From: Jatrophihabitans sp.
Lineage (GTDB): Bacteria > Actinomycetota > Actinomycetes > Mycobacteriales > Jatrophihabitantaceae
Direction: 5' to 3'
Assembly: GCA_025963285.1 (NCBI GenBank)
Contig: JAOPUX010000224.1
Span: forward strand, 1 to 45,453
Length of the DNA stretch: 45,453 bases
The notes below the pieces were generated by a model. It ran no database searches. It was not told the origin of the DNA and worked only from the letters and a program-made list of their open reading frames with translations. The position numbers were made by a program, and so were the translations under genes. Positions 16,803 through 25,975 of the stretch are shown piece after piece. The stretch's first letter is position 1, and each line of letters starts with the position of its first letter.

Positions 16803-16961
16803 TGGAGCGGGCCGACAGCGGGATGGTCGGCACGACCGACCTCTGCGGGGTTACCCCGCGGGACGCTTAGAACGCATGGCATCGCAGCACACGCCACCGT
16901 CCTTCGCTTCGCGAAGTTTTTGGCGCGCAGGGCAGGGTTCGGCCGCTGACGGTCCGCTCCA
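16803..16961 (+). ncRNA. candidate retron msr-msd RNA
   Basis: The segment just upstream of the reverse transcriptase is closed by an imperfect 19-bp inverted repeat: 16803-16821 pairs with 16943-16961, with one A/A mismatch and one G-U pair. This is the placement and form of retron a1/a2 arms. Inside are a perfect hairpin gcgggg-tta-ccccgc (16845-16859) and a longer one, cgcca...tggcg (16892-16925), enclosing cttcgc-ttc-gcgaag followed by five T. An AGC at 16817-16819 near the 5' end could hold a branching G. No msDNA can be shown from sequence. A 22-codon reading frame (16802-16870) overlaps it and is probably incidental. Confidence 0.55.
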
Positions 16962-16964
16962 CTC

Positions 16965-18215
16965 ATGACGTCCCCGTTCGCCGACGTCGCACGTGCACTC
17001 TGGTCGGGTCCCTGGCGCCTTCAGCTGATGTGCCGACGGGCCTCGCTGGCCCGCGGTGAGTTGATCGTCAGCCCGCGCGCGGAGGAGCTCGTGCGCGATG
17101 TCCTCGACCGCTTCCCCGAGCGTCCCGACGAGGCGCAGCTGGTGGCCTACCTGGACCGGCGCGGCGAGCGGGCACCGGGCGAGCGGAGGCGGGTCCCGAC
17201 GCGGGTGGCCACCGCGGAGCTGGGCTTCGAGCTCGCGGATGTGAACGCGGTGGCGGCGCTGCTAGACGTCGACCGGGGCGAGCTGGAGTGGCTGGCCGAC
17301 GAGCGGGGCTGGTCGCGGCGCGCACCTGAGCCGCTGCTGCACTACCGCTGGCAGACCATCCCGAAGGCCGGCGGGGTACGTGTTGTCGCCGCCCCCAAGC
17401 CACGCCTGAAGGAGGCCCAGCGACGGCTGCTCAGGCACGTGGTCTCGGCGATCCCGCTGCACGACGCGGCCCACGGTGCCGTGCCGAAGCGGTCGGTCCG
17501 CACCGCGCTCCTGCCGCATGCGGGGTCCCGGGTCGTGCTGCGGATGGACCTCGCGGCGTTCTACCCGTCGATCACCGCACCCCGGATCACCGGGCTGCTG
17601 GAGACCGTGGGCGTCGAACCCGCCGTGGCCCGCGTCCTCTCCGGCCTCGCCACCACCATCGCCCCGCTCCGGTTCTGGCAGCGCCTGCCGCTGCCGGCCG
17701 ACCGGGTGGCACACCGCAGGCTGGGCGAGCTGCTGCGCACGCCGCACCTGCCCACCGGTGCGCCGACCTCTGCCGCCCTCGCCAACGCGGTGTCGTACCG
17801 GCTCGATCGCCGGCTCGCGGCCCTGGCCGACCGCAGCGGTGCCCGCTACACCCGCTATGTCGACGACCTGATCTTCAGCGGTGGGCCTCGGTTGGCGCGG
17901 CAAAGGTGGTTCGCCGGTGCGGTCGAGGCGATCGTGCTGGACGAGGGCTTCACGGTGGCTCGCCACAAGACGGCGGTTCGCCCGGCCCACACCCGTCAGG
18001 CCCTGCTCGGGGCGGTCGTCAACGAGCGGCCGGCGCTGCCGCGCGTCGAGCGGGACCGGCTCCGGGCGATCGTCCACAACTGTGTCGTGCACGGGGCGGC
18101 GAGCCAGGGTGTCGACCGGGCCCGCCTGCTGGGGCGCGTCTCTGCCGCTCAGGCACTCGATCCGGCCTGGGGCGCGAAGCTGCGCGACGACTTCAACCGG
18201 ATCGCCTGGGATTAA
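16965..18215 (+). CDS. retron-type reverse transcriptase
   Basis: The 416-residue protein has the retron RT pattern. HYRWQTIPK (126-134) is followed by APKPRLKEAQRRLLRHVV, the PLHDAAHGAVPKRSV segment (164-178), RMDLAAFYPSI with the first catalytic Asp at 195, TGAPTSAALANAV (264-276), RYVDDLIFSGG with catalytic Asp300/301, and LLGAVVNERPALPR, the counterpart of the retron VTG region. YVDD replaces the common YADD. A ~115-residue N-terminal extension ends in a small helical segment (LDVDRGELEWLADERGW). No maturase, protease or effector domain is fused. Retron RTs copy part of a structured RNA into branched msDNA, often for phage defence. The upstream inverted repeat fits this; no neighbouring effector is evident. 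Confidence 0.93.
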   Translation: MTSPFADVARALWSGPWRLQLMCRRASLARGELIVSPRAEELVRDVLDRFPERPDEAQLVAYLDRRGERAPGERRRVPTRVATAELGFELADVNAVAALLDVDRGELEWLADERGWSRRAPEPLLHYRWQTIPKAGGVRVVAAPKPRLKEAQRRLLRHVVSAIPLHDAAHGAVPKRSVRTALLPHAGSRVVLRMDLAAFYPSITAPRITGLLETVGVEPAVARVLSGLATTIAPLRFWQRLPLPADRVAHRRLGELLRTPHLPTGAPTSAALANAVSYRLDRRLAALADRSGARYTRYVDDLIFSGGPRLARQRWFAGAVEAIVLDEGFTVARHKTAVRPAHTRQALLGAVVNERPALPRVERDRLRAIVHNCVVHGAASQGVDRARLLGRVSAAQALDPAWGAKLRDDFNRIAWD

Positions 18216-18218
18216 CGA

Positions 18219-18267
18219 CGATCGTGCAACTTCTGCCGCCGTGAGGGCGGCAGAAGTTGCACGATCG
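18219..18267. terminator. right hairpin flanking the retron-type locus
   Basis: A perfect 22-bp stem with a gtgag loop lies directly after the RT stop and before the end of the convergent yceI gene, well placed as a bidirectional terminator. Its stem sequence is shared with the hairpin at 16735-16785. Confidence 0.75.
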
Positions 18268-18282
18268 GGGCAGTGCGGGGAA

Positions 18283-18843
18283 TCAGGCGTTCTTGACGGC
18301 CGAGATCTCGAACTCGAGGGTGATCTTCTCGCTGACCAGCACGCCGCCGGTCTCGAGCGCGGCGTTGAAGCTGACGCCGTAGTCGCTGCGGTTGATCGCC
18401 ACGGAGCCCTCGAAGCCGATCCGCTCGTTGCCGAACGGGTCCTTCGCGGCGCCCTGGAACTCGAGCGGGATCGTCACGGACTTGGTGACGCCCTTGATCG
18501 TGAGGTCGCCGGTGACCTGGAAGTCGTTGCCACCGTCATGCGTGATCGAGGTCGAAGTGAAGGTGATCTTCGGGAACTTCTCGATCTCGAGGAAGTCGCC
18601 GCTCTTGAGGTGACCGTCGCGGCCCTCGTTGCGGGTGTCGACGCTGTCGACGTCGATGGTGATCGAGACGGTGGACTTGCTCGGGTCCGTGCCGTCGATC
18701 GTCGCGGTGCCCTCGAAGACGTTGAAGGCGCCGCGAACCTTGGTGACCATCGCGTGCCGGGCGACGAAGCCGAGGCGGGTGTGCGCGGCGTCGAGGGTGT
18801 ACGTGCCGGTGAGGGCGGTGAAGTCGGTGGTGGTTGCGGTCAT
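18283..18843 (-). CDS. yceI: YceI-family lipid-binding protein
   Basis: The 186-residue cytosolic YceI/lipocalin-like protein starts LTGTYTLDAAHTRLGFVARHAMVTKVRGAFNVFEG and contains HLKSGDFLEIEKFPKITFTST and GDLTIKGVTKSVTIPLEF, the family signatures. The fold binds isoprenoid or polyprenyl-like molecules in studied members. The ATG at 18843 with GGAAGAGG upstream was preferred over an upstream start at 18906, because the promoter and operator lie at 18874-18922. The gene is single and ends in front of a strong hairpin shared with the RT. No regulator gene is adjacent. Confidence 0.93.
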   Translation of the reverse strand: MTATTTDFTALTGTYTLDAAHTRLGFVARHAMVTKVRGAFNVFEGTATIDGTDPSKSTVSITIDVDSVDTRNEGRDGHLKSGDFLEIEKFPKITFTSTSITHDGGNDFQVTGDLTIKGVTKSVTIPLEFQGAAKDPFGNERIGFEGSVAINRSDYGVSFNAALETGGVLVSEKITLEFEISAVKNA

Positions 18844-18873
18844 GAGACTCGCCTCTTCCTTACTTCGAGTAGA

Positions 18874-18891
18874 TGGTTGATTGTTCAACCA
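18874..18891. promoter_or_regulatory. palindromic operator in yceI leader
   Basis: tggttga-ttgt-tcaacca is a perfect 7+7 palindrome placed at the predicted transcription start, just downstream of the -10 box. Its core TTGA-N4-TCAA resembles MarR-family operators. Binding there would block transcription initiation. The regulator is not in this window. Confidence 0.6.
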
Positions 18892-18893
18892 AG

Positions 18894-18922
18894 ACCCTAG
18901 CCCCACCTACGTGATATGTCAA
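18894..18922 (-). promoter_or_regulatory. yceI promoter
   Basis: The minus strand has a consensus TTGACA (18917-18922), a 17-nt spacer and TAGGGT (18894-18899), about 50 nt ahead of the ATG. This is the clearest housekeeping-type promoter in the window. The palindromic operator starts 3 nt after the -10. Confidence 0.8.
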
Positions 18923-19007
18923 CAAACTGCGGACGACTCTTCCACGGCTCTCGGGACGGTAGGGTTTTCTGGGCTGGAGAGATGCCGCGACAGAAACGGA
19001 GCGAGTC

Positions 19008-20164
19008 TTGAGTGACGCGCCTGCGCGGGTTCTCCTGGTAGAGGACGACGAGGGCGACGCCCTGCTGGTGCGGGAGTGTCTGCGGGAGGCCGGCCTGACC
19101 GAGCCTGAGATCAGTTGGCAGCGCACGCTCGGCGACGGCCTGGCCGCGCTGGCCACGCCGCCGGAGTGTGTGTTGCTCGACCTCGGACTACCCGACGCCG
19201 AGGGGCTCGGGGCGCTCTACCGGATCGTGGCCGCAGCCGGCGAGGTGCCGGTGATCGTCCTCACCGGCCGCCACGATCGCACCGGTGACGACGCCGTGGC
19301 CGCCGGGGCGCAGGACTACCTCGTCAAGGACGACATCACCCCCGAGCTGCTCGACCGCTCGATCCGTTACGCCCGCGAGCGCAAGCGCGCCCAGCGGGCC
19401 GAGCTGCGGCTCCGCGCCGAGCAGTCCCAGACCGCCGAACGGGCCCGGCTCGAGCGCGGCCTGCTGCCCACCCCGCTACTGCACGGTGACCGGATCACGT
19501 GCGCCACCTATTACCAGCCGGGCAGCGACCTGGCCGTGCTCGGTGGTGACTTCTTCGACGTCGTCGAGACACCGGACGGCCGGATTCGGGCGGTGATCGG
19601 TGACGTCATGGGCCACGGACCGGACGAGGCAGCCCTCGGCGTCCACCTCCGGGTGGCCTGGCGGACGCTCGTCCTCGCGGGCGCACCCGACGACTGGATC
19701 CTCGGCACCCTGGCCCGGCTGCTGCACGCCGAGAGCGGTGACAGCGGCCCGTTCGTCACCGTCTGTGACCTCTCCATCGAACTCGACTCCACCGTCTCGC
19801 TGCGGGTTGCCGGGCATCCGGCGCCGCTGCTCTGCGCCAACGGCGAGACCCGTTACCTAGAGGCCGCAGTGGGGCCGCCGCTCGGCGTCCAGGGCCTTGC
19901 GCCGCAGTCGGCCACGACCCAGTGGCCAGAGACGCGGACCAGCCTGCCCTCCGGCTCGTCACTGATCCTCTACACCGACGGCCTCCTCGACGGCTACCGG
20001 CCGCTGACCGACGACGGTGGCCTCGGCGTCGCCGAGCTGCTGAACGCCACCGATCGGTGTGTGAGCGCCGACAACACGGTGGAGTCCTGGCTGCCAGGCC
20101 TGGTCGACAGCGCACCGGCCCGCTCCGACGACGACACCGCCGTGGTAGTGCTGACGAGCCGGTC

Positions 20165-20168
<4 letters not shown>
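19008..20168 (+). CDS. response regulator with PP2C (SpoIIE-type) phosphatase output
   Basis: The 386-residue protein has a receiver domain (1-125: acidic pocket VEDDEGD, phospho-acceptor Asp58 in LLDLGLPD, Thr86, Lys107), a coiled-coil linker (~125-150) and a SpoIIE/PP2C phosphatase (~160-386) with GGDFFDVV, GDVMGHGPDEAA, YTDGLLDGY and SDDDTAVVVL. It starts at TTG 19008 with CGGAG 6 nt upstream. The stop overlaps the kinase gene as ATGA. Such RR-PP2C proteins usually dephosphorylate an anti-sigma antagonist when the receiver is phosphorylated. The cognate kinase is probably the next gene. Confidence 0.93.
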
Positions 20169-21722
<1,554 letters not shown>

Positions 21723-21739
<17 letters not shown>

Positions 21740-22184
21740 CGCCGCCACCGATCCGGTCCGCCGCCTCGGAGTGCTGCTGGTCGAGGACGATCCGGGCGAC
21801 GTGCTGATCGCCCAGGAGGCGATGGCTGCCGGCCAGCTCTCCACCCAGCTCGACGTGGTCAACGACGGGGTCGAGGCGATGGCCTACCTGCGTCGCACGG
21901 GCAGCTACGCGGGGGCCACCCGTCCCGATCTGATCCTGCTCGACCTCAACCTGCCGCGCATGTCCGGGCACGAGGTGCTGGCCGAGGTGAAGAACGATCC
22001 GCTGCTGCGGCGCATCCCCGTGGTGGTGCTCAGTACCTCCACCGCGCAGGAGGACGTCATGCGCAGTTACGACCTGCACGCGAGTGTCTACGTGGCCAAG
22101 CCGGTGGACTTCGACGCGTTCACCGACGTCGTGAAGCAGATCGACGACTTCTTCGGAACCGTCGCCCAACTGCCGATGGCGTAG
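21723..22184 (+). CDS. Rcp1-type single-domain response regulator
   Basis: The 153-residue receiver has LLVEDDPGD, phospho-acceptor Asp74 in ILLDLNLPRMSG, VVLSTS and Lys126 in YVAKPVDFDAF. There is no output domain. The LPRMSGHEVLAEVKND segment is typical of the Rcp1 group that works with CHASE3/phytochrome-like kinases. It overlaps the kinase gene by 17 nt. It may act as a phosphate shuttle or sink towards the receiver-PP2C protein encoded first in the operon. Confidence 0.92.
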
Positions 22185-22196
22185 GCAATCTAGTGT

Positions 22197-22224
22197 TAAC
22201 CAACGCTTTGCTGATGCTTGGTTA
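22197..22224. terminator. inverted repeat after the signalling operon
   Basis: taaccaa (22197-22203) and ttggtta (22218-22224) are separated by 14 nt, 13 nt after the Rcp1-type stop. It could be a weak terminator or an operator for the next small gene. Confidence 0.35.
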
Positions 22225-22255
22225 GAGCGCGAAGAAGCCAGGGAAGAGTCGTGCC

Positions 22256-22510
22256 ATGACTCGACGAACCGCCGCCTCGGCCAACGACACGTCCCCGATT
22301 TCGCAGACCGATCGCCTGCGGATCGAGGCCGAAGAGCGCATGCACGCCGAGCATCAGCGGCGCACCGCGCGCGTGGTGGCCGCGGCCGCGCAGGACGCCG
22401 AGGACTGCCGCATGCTCCTCGACATCCTGGGCCTCGACACCGACGTGGTCGCCGCGGCTCGGATCGAGCGCGCGACCAGCGTGCCGCGCCGCCGTCGCAG
22501 CGCGGCCTGA
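22256..22510 (+). CDS. small hypothetical protein
   Basis: The 84-residue charged protein is predicted helical (RLRIEAEERMHAEHQRRTARVVAAAAQDAEDCRMLLDILGLD) with a basic C-terminus (PRRRRSAA). I do not recognise a characterised family. A well-placed GGGAAGAG 7 nt before the ATG and high-GC codon use support a real gene. It stands between the signalling operon and the transporter genes, with no hint of function. Confidence 0.6.
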   Translation: MTRRTAASANDTSPISQTDRLRIEAEERMHAEHQRRTARVVAAAAQDAEDCRMLLDILGLDTDVVAAARIERATSVPRRRRSAA

Positions 22511-22597
22511 ATATTTCGGCGGTGTAAAACCGTCTAAACGTGGGCATAACGGCTGCTGTCAGCGACCTTCTCGCTGAACGAAGCAGAGGAGCCGGCG

Positions 22598-24097
22598 ATG
22601 TCCACCTCGGTAGCGTCCAGCGCACAAGCCCATAGCGGAGCGGTGCGCAGTCTGGTCCCGGCCCGGATGGATCGGCTGCCGTGGACGCGGTTCCACTGGC
22701 TCGTCGTGGTGGGACTCGGGGTGTCCTGGATCCTCGACGGGCTCGAGATCCAGATCGTCGCGCTCGTCAGCGGTCCGCTCACCGACAAGGGCACCCTCGC
22801 GCTCACCACCGGCGAGGTGGGCTTCCTGGGCACCGGCTACCTGCTCGGTCAGGTGGCCGGCGCGCTGTTCTTCGGGCGCCTGACCGACAAGCTCGGTCGC
22901 AAGAAGCTCTTCATCGTCACCCTCGCGATCTACCTGATCGGGTCGGGCCTGGGCGGCTTCGCCTTCAACTACTGGTCCCTGCTGCTCTGCCGCTTCATCG
23001 CCGGCACCGGGATCGGCGGCGAGTACACCGCGATCAACTCCGCCATCGACGAGCTGATCCCGTCCAAGTACCGCGGCCGCGTCGACATCGCGGTGAACGG
23101 CACCTACTGGGGTGGCGCGGCAATCGGTTCGGCGCTCGGGCTGTACCTCTTCTCCAGCCACGTGCCGATCGACTGGGGCTGGCGGATCGGCTTCTTCATC
23201 GGTCCGGTGCTCGGCCTGATCATCATCTTCGTCCGCCGGACGATCCCGGAGAGCCCGCGGTGGCTGATGACCCACGGCCGCACCGACGAGGCCGAGCGCA
23301 CCGTCGACGAGATTGAGGAGCGGGTGCGGGCCGAGGGCGTGGATCTCGCCGAGGTCGACGAGAGCAAGGCGCTGGAGGTCACCGAGTCGCCGAGGCTGGG
23401 CTTCATCGAGCTGACCAAGATCTTCTTCGGAACGTATCCGCGCCGCTCGATCCTCGGCTTCACGATGATGGTGACGCAGGCCTTCCTCTACAACGCCATC
23501 TTCTTCAGCTATGCCCTCGTGCTGAAGGTCTTCTATCACGTTCCGGCGGGCAGCATTCCCTACTACTTCTTCCCGTTCGCGATAGGAAACCTGCTGGGCC
23601 CCCTGCTGCTCGGGCACCTCTTCGACACGGTGGGCCGTCGCAAGATGATCTTCGGCACGTACGCGCTCTCCGGCACGCTGCTGTTGATCTCGGCCTACCT
23701 CTTCGACCAGGGGACGCTCTCCGCGGTGTCGCAGACCATCGTCTGGTGCGTGATCTTCTTCTTCGCCTCGGCCGGAGCCTCGTCGGCCTACCTCACCGTC
23801 AGTGAGATCTTCCCGCTGGAGCTGCGTGGCCAGGCGATCTCCTACTTCTTCGCCATCTCGCAGGGAGTGGGCGGGGCGCTGGCGCCGTCGGTCTTCGGCC
23901 ACCTGATCGGGGGCGCCAACAACGTTCATGCCCACCGTGGTCCGCTCTCCCTCGGCTACGTCTTCGGCGCTGCGCTGATGATCACCGGTGCGCTGGTGGC
24001 CTGGTTCTGCGGGGTCAACGCGGAGGGGCAATCGCTGGAGGACGTCGCCACCCCGCTGTCGGCAGCCAAGCCGCAGGCAGAGGCGGAGGCGGCATGA
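22598..24097 (+). CDS. MFS transporter (sugar/metabolite:H+ symporter type)
   Basis: The 499-residue protein has twelve predicted membrane helices and MFS signatures: GRLTDKLGRKKLF after helix 2, RFIAGTGIGGEYTAINSAIDELIP (helix 4-5), RRTIPESPRWLMTHGRTDEAE, and a second-half DTVGRRKMIF. The central cytoplasmic loop (~230-270) is long and acidic. The ATG has GAGGAG 6 nt upstream. The gene overlaps the following Usp gene by ATGA. Residues fit the metabolite:H+ symporter or sugar-porter groups; the substrate is not predictable. Confidence 0.88.
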   Translation: MSTSVASSAQAHSGAVRSLVPARMDRLPWTRFHWLVVVGLGVSWILDGLEIQIVALVSGPLTDKGTLALTTGEVGFLGTGYLLGQVAGALFFGRLTDKLGRKKLFIVTLAIYLIGSGLGGFAFNYWSLLLCRFIAGTGIGGEYTAINSAIDELIPSKYRGRVDIAVNGTYWGGAAIGSALGLYLFSSHVPIDWGWRIGFFIGPVLGLIIIFVRRTIPESPRWLMTHGRTDEAERTVDEIEERVRAEGVDLAEVDESKALEVTESPRLGFIELTKIFFGTYPRRSILGFTMMVTQAFLYNAIFFSYALVLKVFYHVPAGSIPYYFFPFAIGNLLGPLLLGHLFDTVGRRKMIFGTYALSGTLLLISAYLFDQGTLSAVSQTIVWCVIFFFASAGASSAYLTVSEIFPLELRGQAISYFFAISQGVGGALAPSVFGHLIGGANNVHAHRGPLSLGYVFGAALMITGALVAWFCGVNAEGQSLEDVATPLSAAKPQAEAEAA

Positions 24098-24549
24098 GCG
24101 TCGTCGTCGGGGTGAGCCCGACCTCCGGTTCGCCGGCGGCACTGCGCTGGGCCGCACGAGAGGCGCAGCTTCGCGGCGTGCGGCTGCGGGCGGTGCAGGC
24201 GTGGCGCTCACCGCGGATGCCCGGGTCGCCGGGCGTCCGGCCGCCGCTGTCGGTGGTCACCGGCGAGGACCAGGTTGCCGACGCGGAGCTGGCACTGCGC
24301 GAGCACGTCGTGGATGCCCTCGGCAGTGCCGACGGGGTGGAGTGCGTGGTGGTGCACGGTGGTGCGGCCAACGCGCTGCTCACGGCGTCGGCCGGCGCAG
24401 AGCTGCTCGTGCTCGGCGAGGTCGGCTCCGGTGCGCTGGGTGGCGTCCGGACCGGCTTCATCGCGCCGCAGGTGGTACTCAAGGCCAACTGCCCGGTGGT
24501 GGTCATGCCGTCATCGGTCGGGGCCGAGCTCGAAGAGGAGGAGCTCTGA
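24094..24549 (+). CDS. universal stress protein (UspA) domain protein
   Basis: The 151-residue single Usp domain begins VVVGVSPTSGSPAALRWAAREAQLRGVRLRAVQAW and ends with NCPVVVMPSS. The ATP-loop motif G-2x-G-9x-G(S/T) is altered: GEVGSGALGGVRTGFIAPQVVLKANCPVVV. It is coupled to the flanking transporter genes (ATGA at its start; its stop and the next ATG share one base). Usp proteins placed next to transporters often modulate them, but that is inference here. Confidence 0.85.
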   Translation: MSVVVGVSPTSGSPAALRWAAREAQLRGVRLRAVQAWRSPRMPGSPGVRPPLSVVTGEDQVADAELALREHVVDALGSADGVECVVVHGGAANALLTASAGAELLVLGEVGSGALGGVRTGFIAPQVVLKANCPVVVMPSSVGAELEEEEL

Positions 24550-25929
24550 TGTCGTCCACCACCGCCCACCGACCGGTCGCTGAAGCGCCGGGATCGACCC
24601 GGCGAGCAGTCACCGTCGCCGCCGCGATCACCGCCCTCGGCGGCCTGCTGTTCGGTTACGACACCGGCGTCGTCTCCGGCGCTCTGCTCTTCCTGAAGGA
24701 CGACTTCGGTGGCCTCTCCTCGATTCAGGAGGAGCTGGTCACGAGCCTGCTGCTGGTGGGTGCTGCCGTGGGTGCCCTGGCAGCGGGGCGGATCGCCGAT
24801 GCCGTGGGGCGCCGGCCCGCGATCGTCCTGACGGCGAGCATCTTCATCGTCGGGGTGCTGCTGGCCGCCCTCGCCCGCATACGGGGTACTGATCGTGGCG
24901 CGCTTCGTCATCGGCCTGGCGGTGGGCGCGTCGTCGATGGTCGTGCCGCTCTACATCGGTGAGCTGGCCCCGCCGCGGCTGCGCGGGGCGCTGGTGAGCC
25001 TCAACCAGCTCGCGATCACCCTGGGCATCCTCGTCTCGTACCTCACCGATTACGGGCTCGCCGCGCATCACAACTGGCGGCTGATGTTCGGCCTGGCCGT
25101 CATCCCGGCGGCGCTGCTGCTCGTCGGGATCCTGCTCCAGCACGAGAGCCCGCACTGGCTGATCCGGCAGGGACGGATCGACGAGGCCCGCGACGTGCTG
25201 CGACGGGTGCGTGACGAGGGTGACGACGGCCTCGACAAGGAGATCGACGAGGTCCGCGGCGTCGCTGACCGGGAGGCCGGCGCGAGCGAGCTGCTGAGCC
25301 CCCGCGTCCGGGCCGCCCTGATCGTCGGCATCGGCCTGGCGGTCTTCCAGCAGGTCACCGGCATCAACACCGTCATCTACTACGCGCCGAGCCTGTTGAA
25401 GGGCGCGGGCTTCGGCAACAGCAGCGCGCTGCTGGCCAACGTCGCCGTCGGTGCGGTGAACGTGCTGCTGACGATCGTGGCTATCCGGCTGCTCGACAAG
25501 GTGGGCCGCCGACCCCTGCTGCTCACCGGGACCGCCGGGATGGTGCTCGGCATGATCGTCACCGCGGTGGCCTTCACCGGGCACGCCACCACCCTGCACG
25601 GCGGGCACGCGATCGTCGCGGTGGTGGGGCTGATGATCTACACGGGCTCCTTCGCCGTCGGGCTGGGGCCGGTCTTCTGGCTGATCATCGCCGAGATCTA
25701 CCCGCTCTCGGTCCGGGCCCGGGCGATGAGCGTGGCCACGATCGCCAACTGGTCGGCCAACTTCGTCGTGACGGTGTCGTTCCTGACGATCCTCAACGCG
25801 GTCGGCGGAGCGGCCGTCTTCGGCGGCTTCGCAGTGCTCTCCGGGCTGGCACTCTGGTACTTCTGGCGACACGTCCCGGAGACCAAGGGCCGGAGCCTGC
25901 AGGACATCGAGCGGGACCTGAACGACTAG
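24549..25929 (+). pseudogene. sugar porter family MFS transporter interrupted by a frameshift
   Basis: The two halves of one transporter lie in different frames. From ATG 24549, frame 1 encodes ITALGGLLFGYDTGVVSGALLFL...RIADAVGRRPAIVLTASIFIVGVLLAALA. At about 24873-24877 the match passes to another frame, which reads AYGVLIVARFVIGLAVGASSMVVPLYIGELAP and continues to 25929 through FQQVTGINTVIYYAP, DKVGRRPLLL and PETKGRSL. All are classic sugar-porter motifs (GLUT/XylE type). The junction lies in gccctcgcccgcatacgg; one extra or two missing bases explain it. The total would be a normal ~460 aa. It is either a recent inactivation or a sequencing error. No slippery heptamer is present. Confidence 0.85.
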
Positions 25930-25975
25930 GCCGTGCGCCTCGGCGCCCTGCCGGAGTCCCGTAGCCTCGTCCAGC

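Noticed and set aside
16802..16870. 22-codon frame (starting MERADSGMVG) upstream of the RT as a leader peptide or toxin
   Set aside because: It has no ribosome site and overlaps the first arm of the candidate msr-msd RNA. The secondary structure explains the region better.
16902..16921. Hairpin plus five T as a rho-independent terminator of a short RNA
   Set aside because: The stem is short and lies within a larger cgcca/tggcg stem inside the inverted repeat. It fits an msd-type hairpin at least as well, so I did not list it as a terminator.
16965..18215. Group II intron maturase or diversity-generating retroelement RT
   Set aside because: There is no maturase/X or endonuclease domain, no intron domain V-like structure and no template/variable repeat pair nearby. 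Motifs match retron RTs.
24549..25929. Programmed ribosomal frameshift in the sugar porter
   Set aside because: No slippery heptamer or downstream pseudoknot is apparent, and the family has no known recoding.
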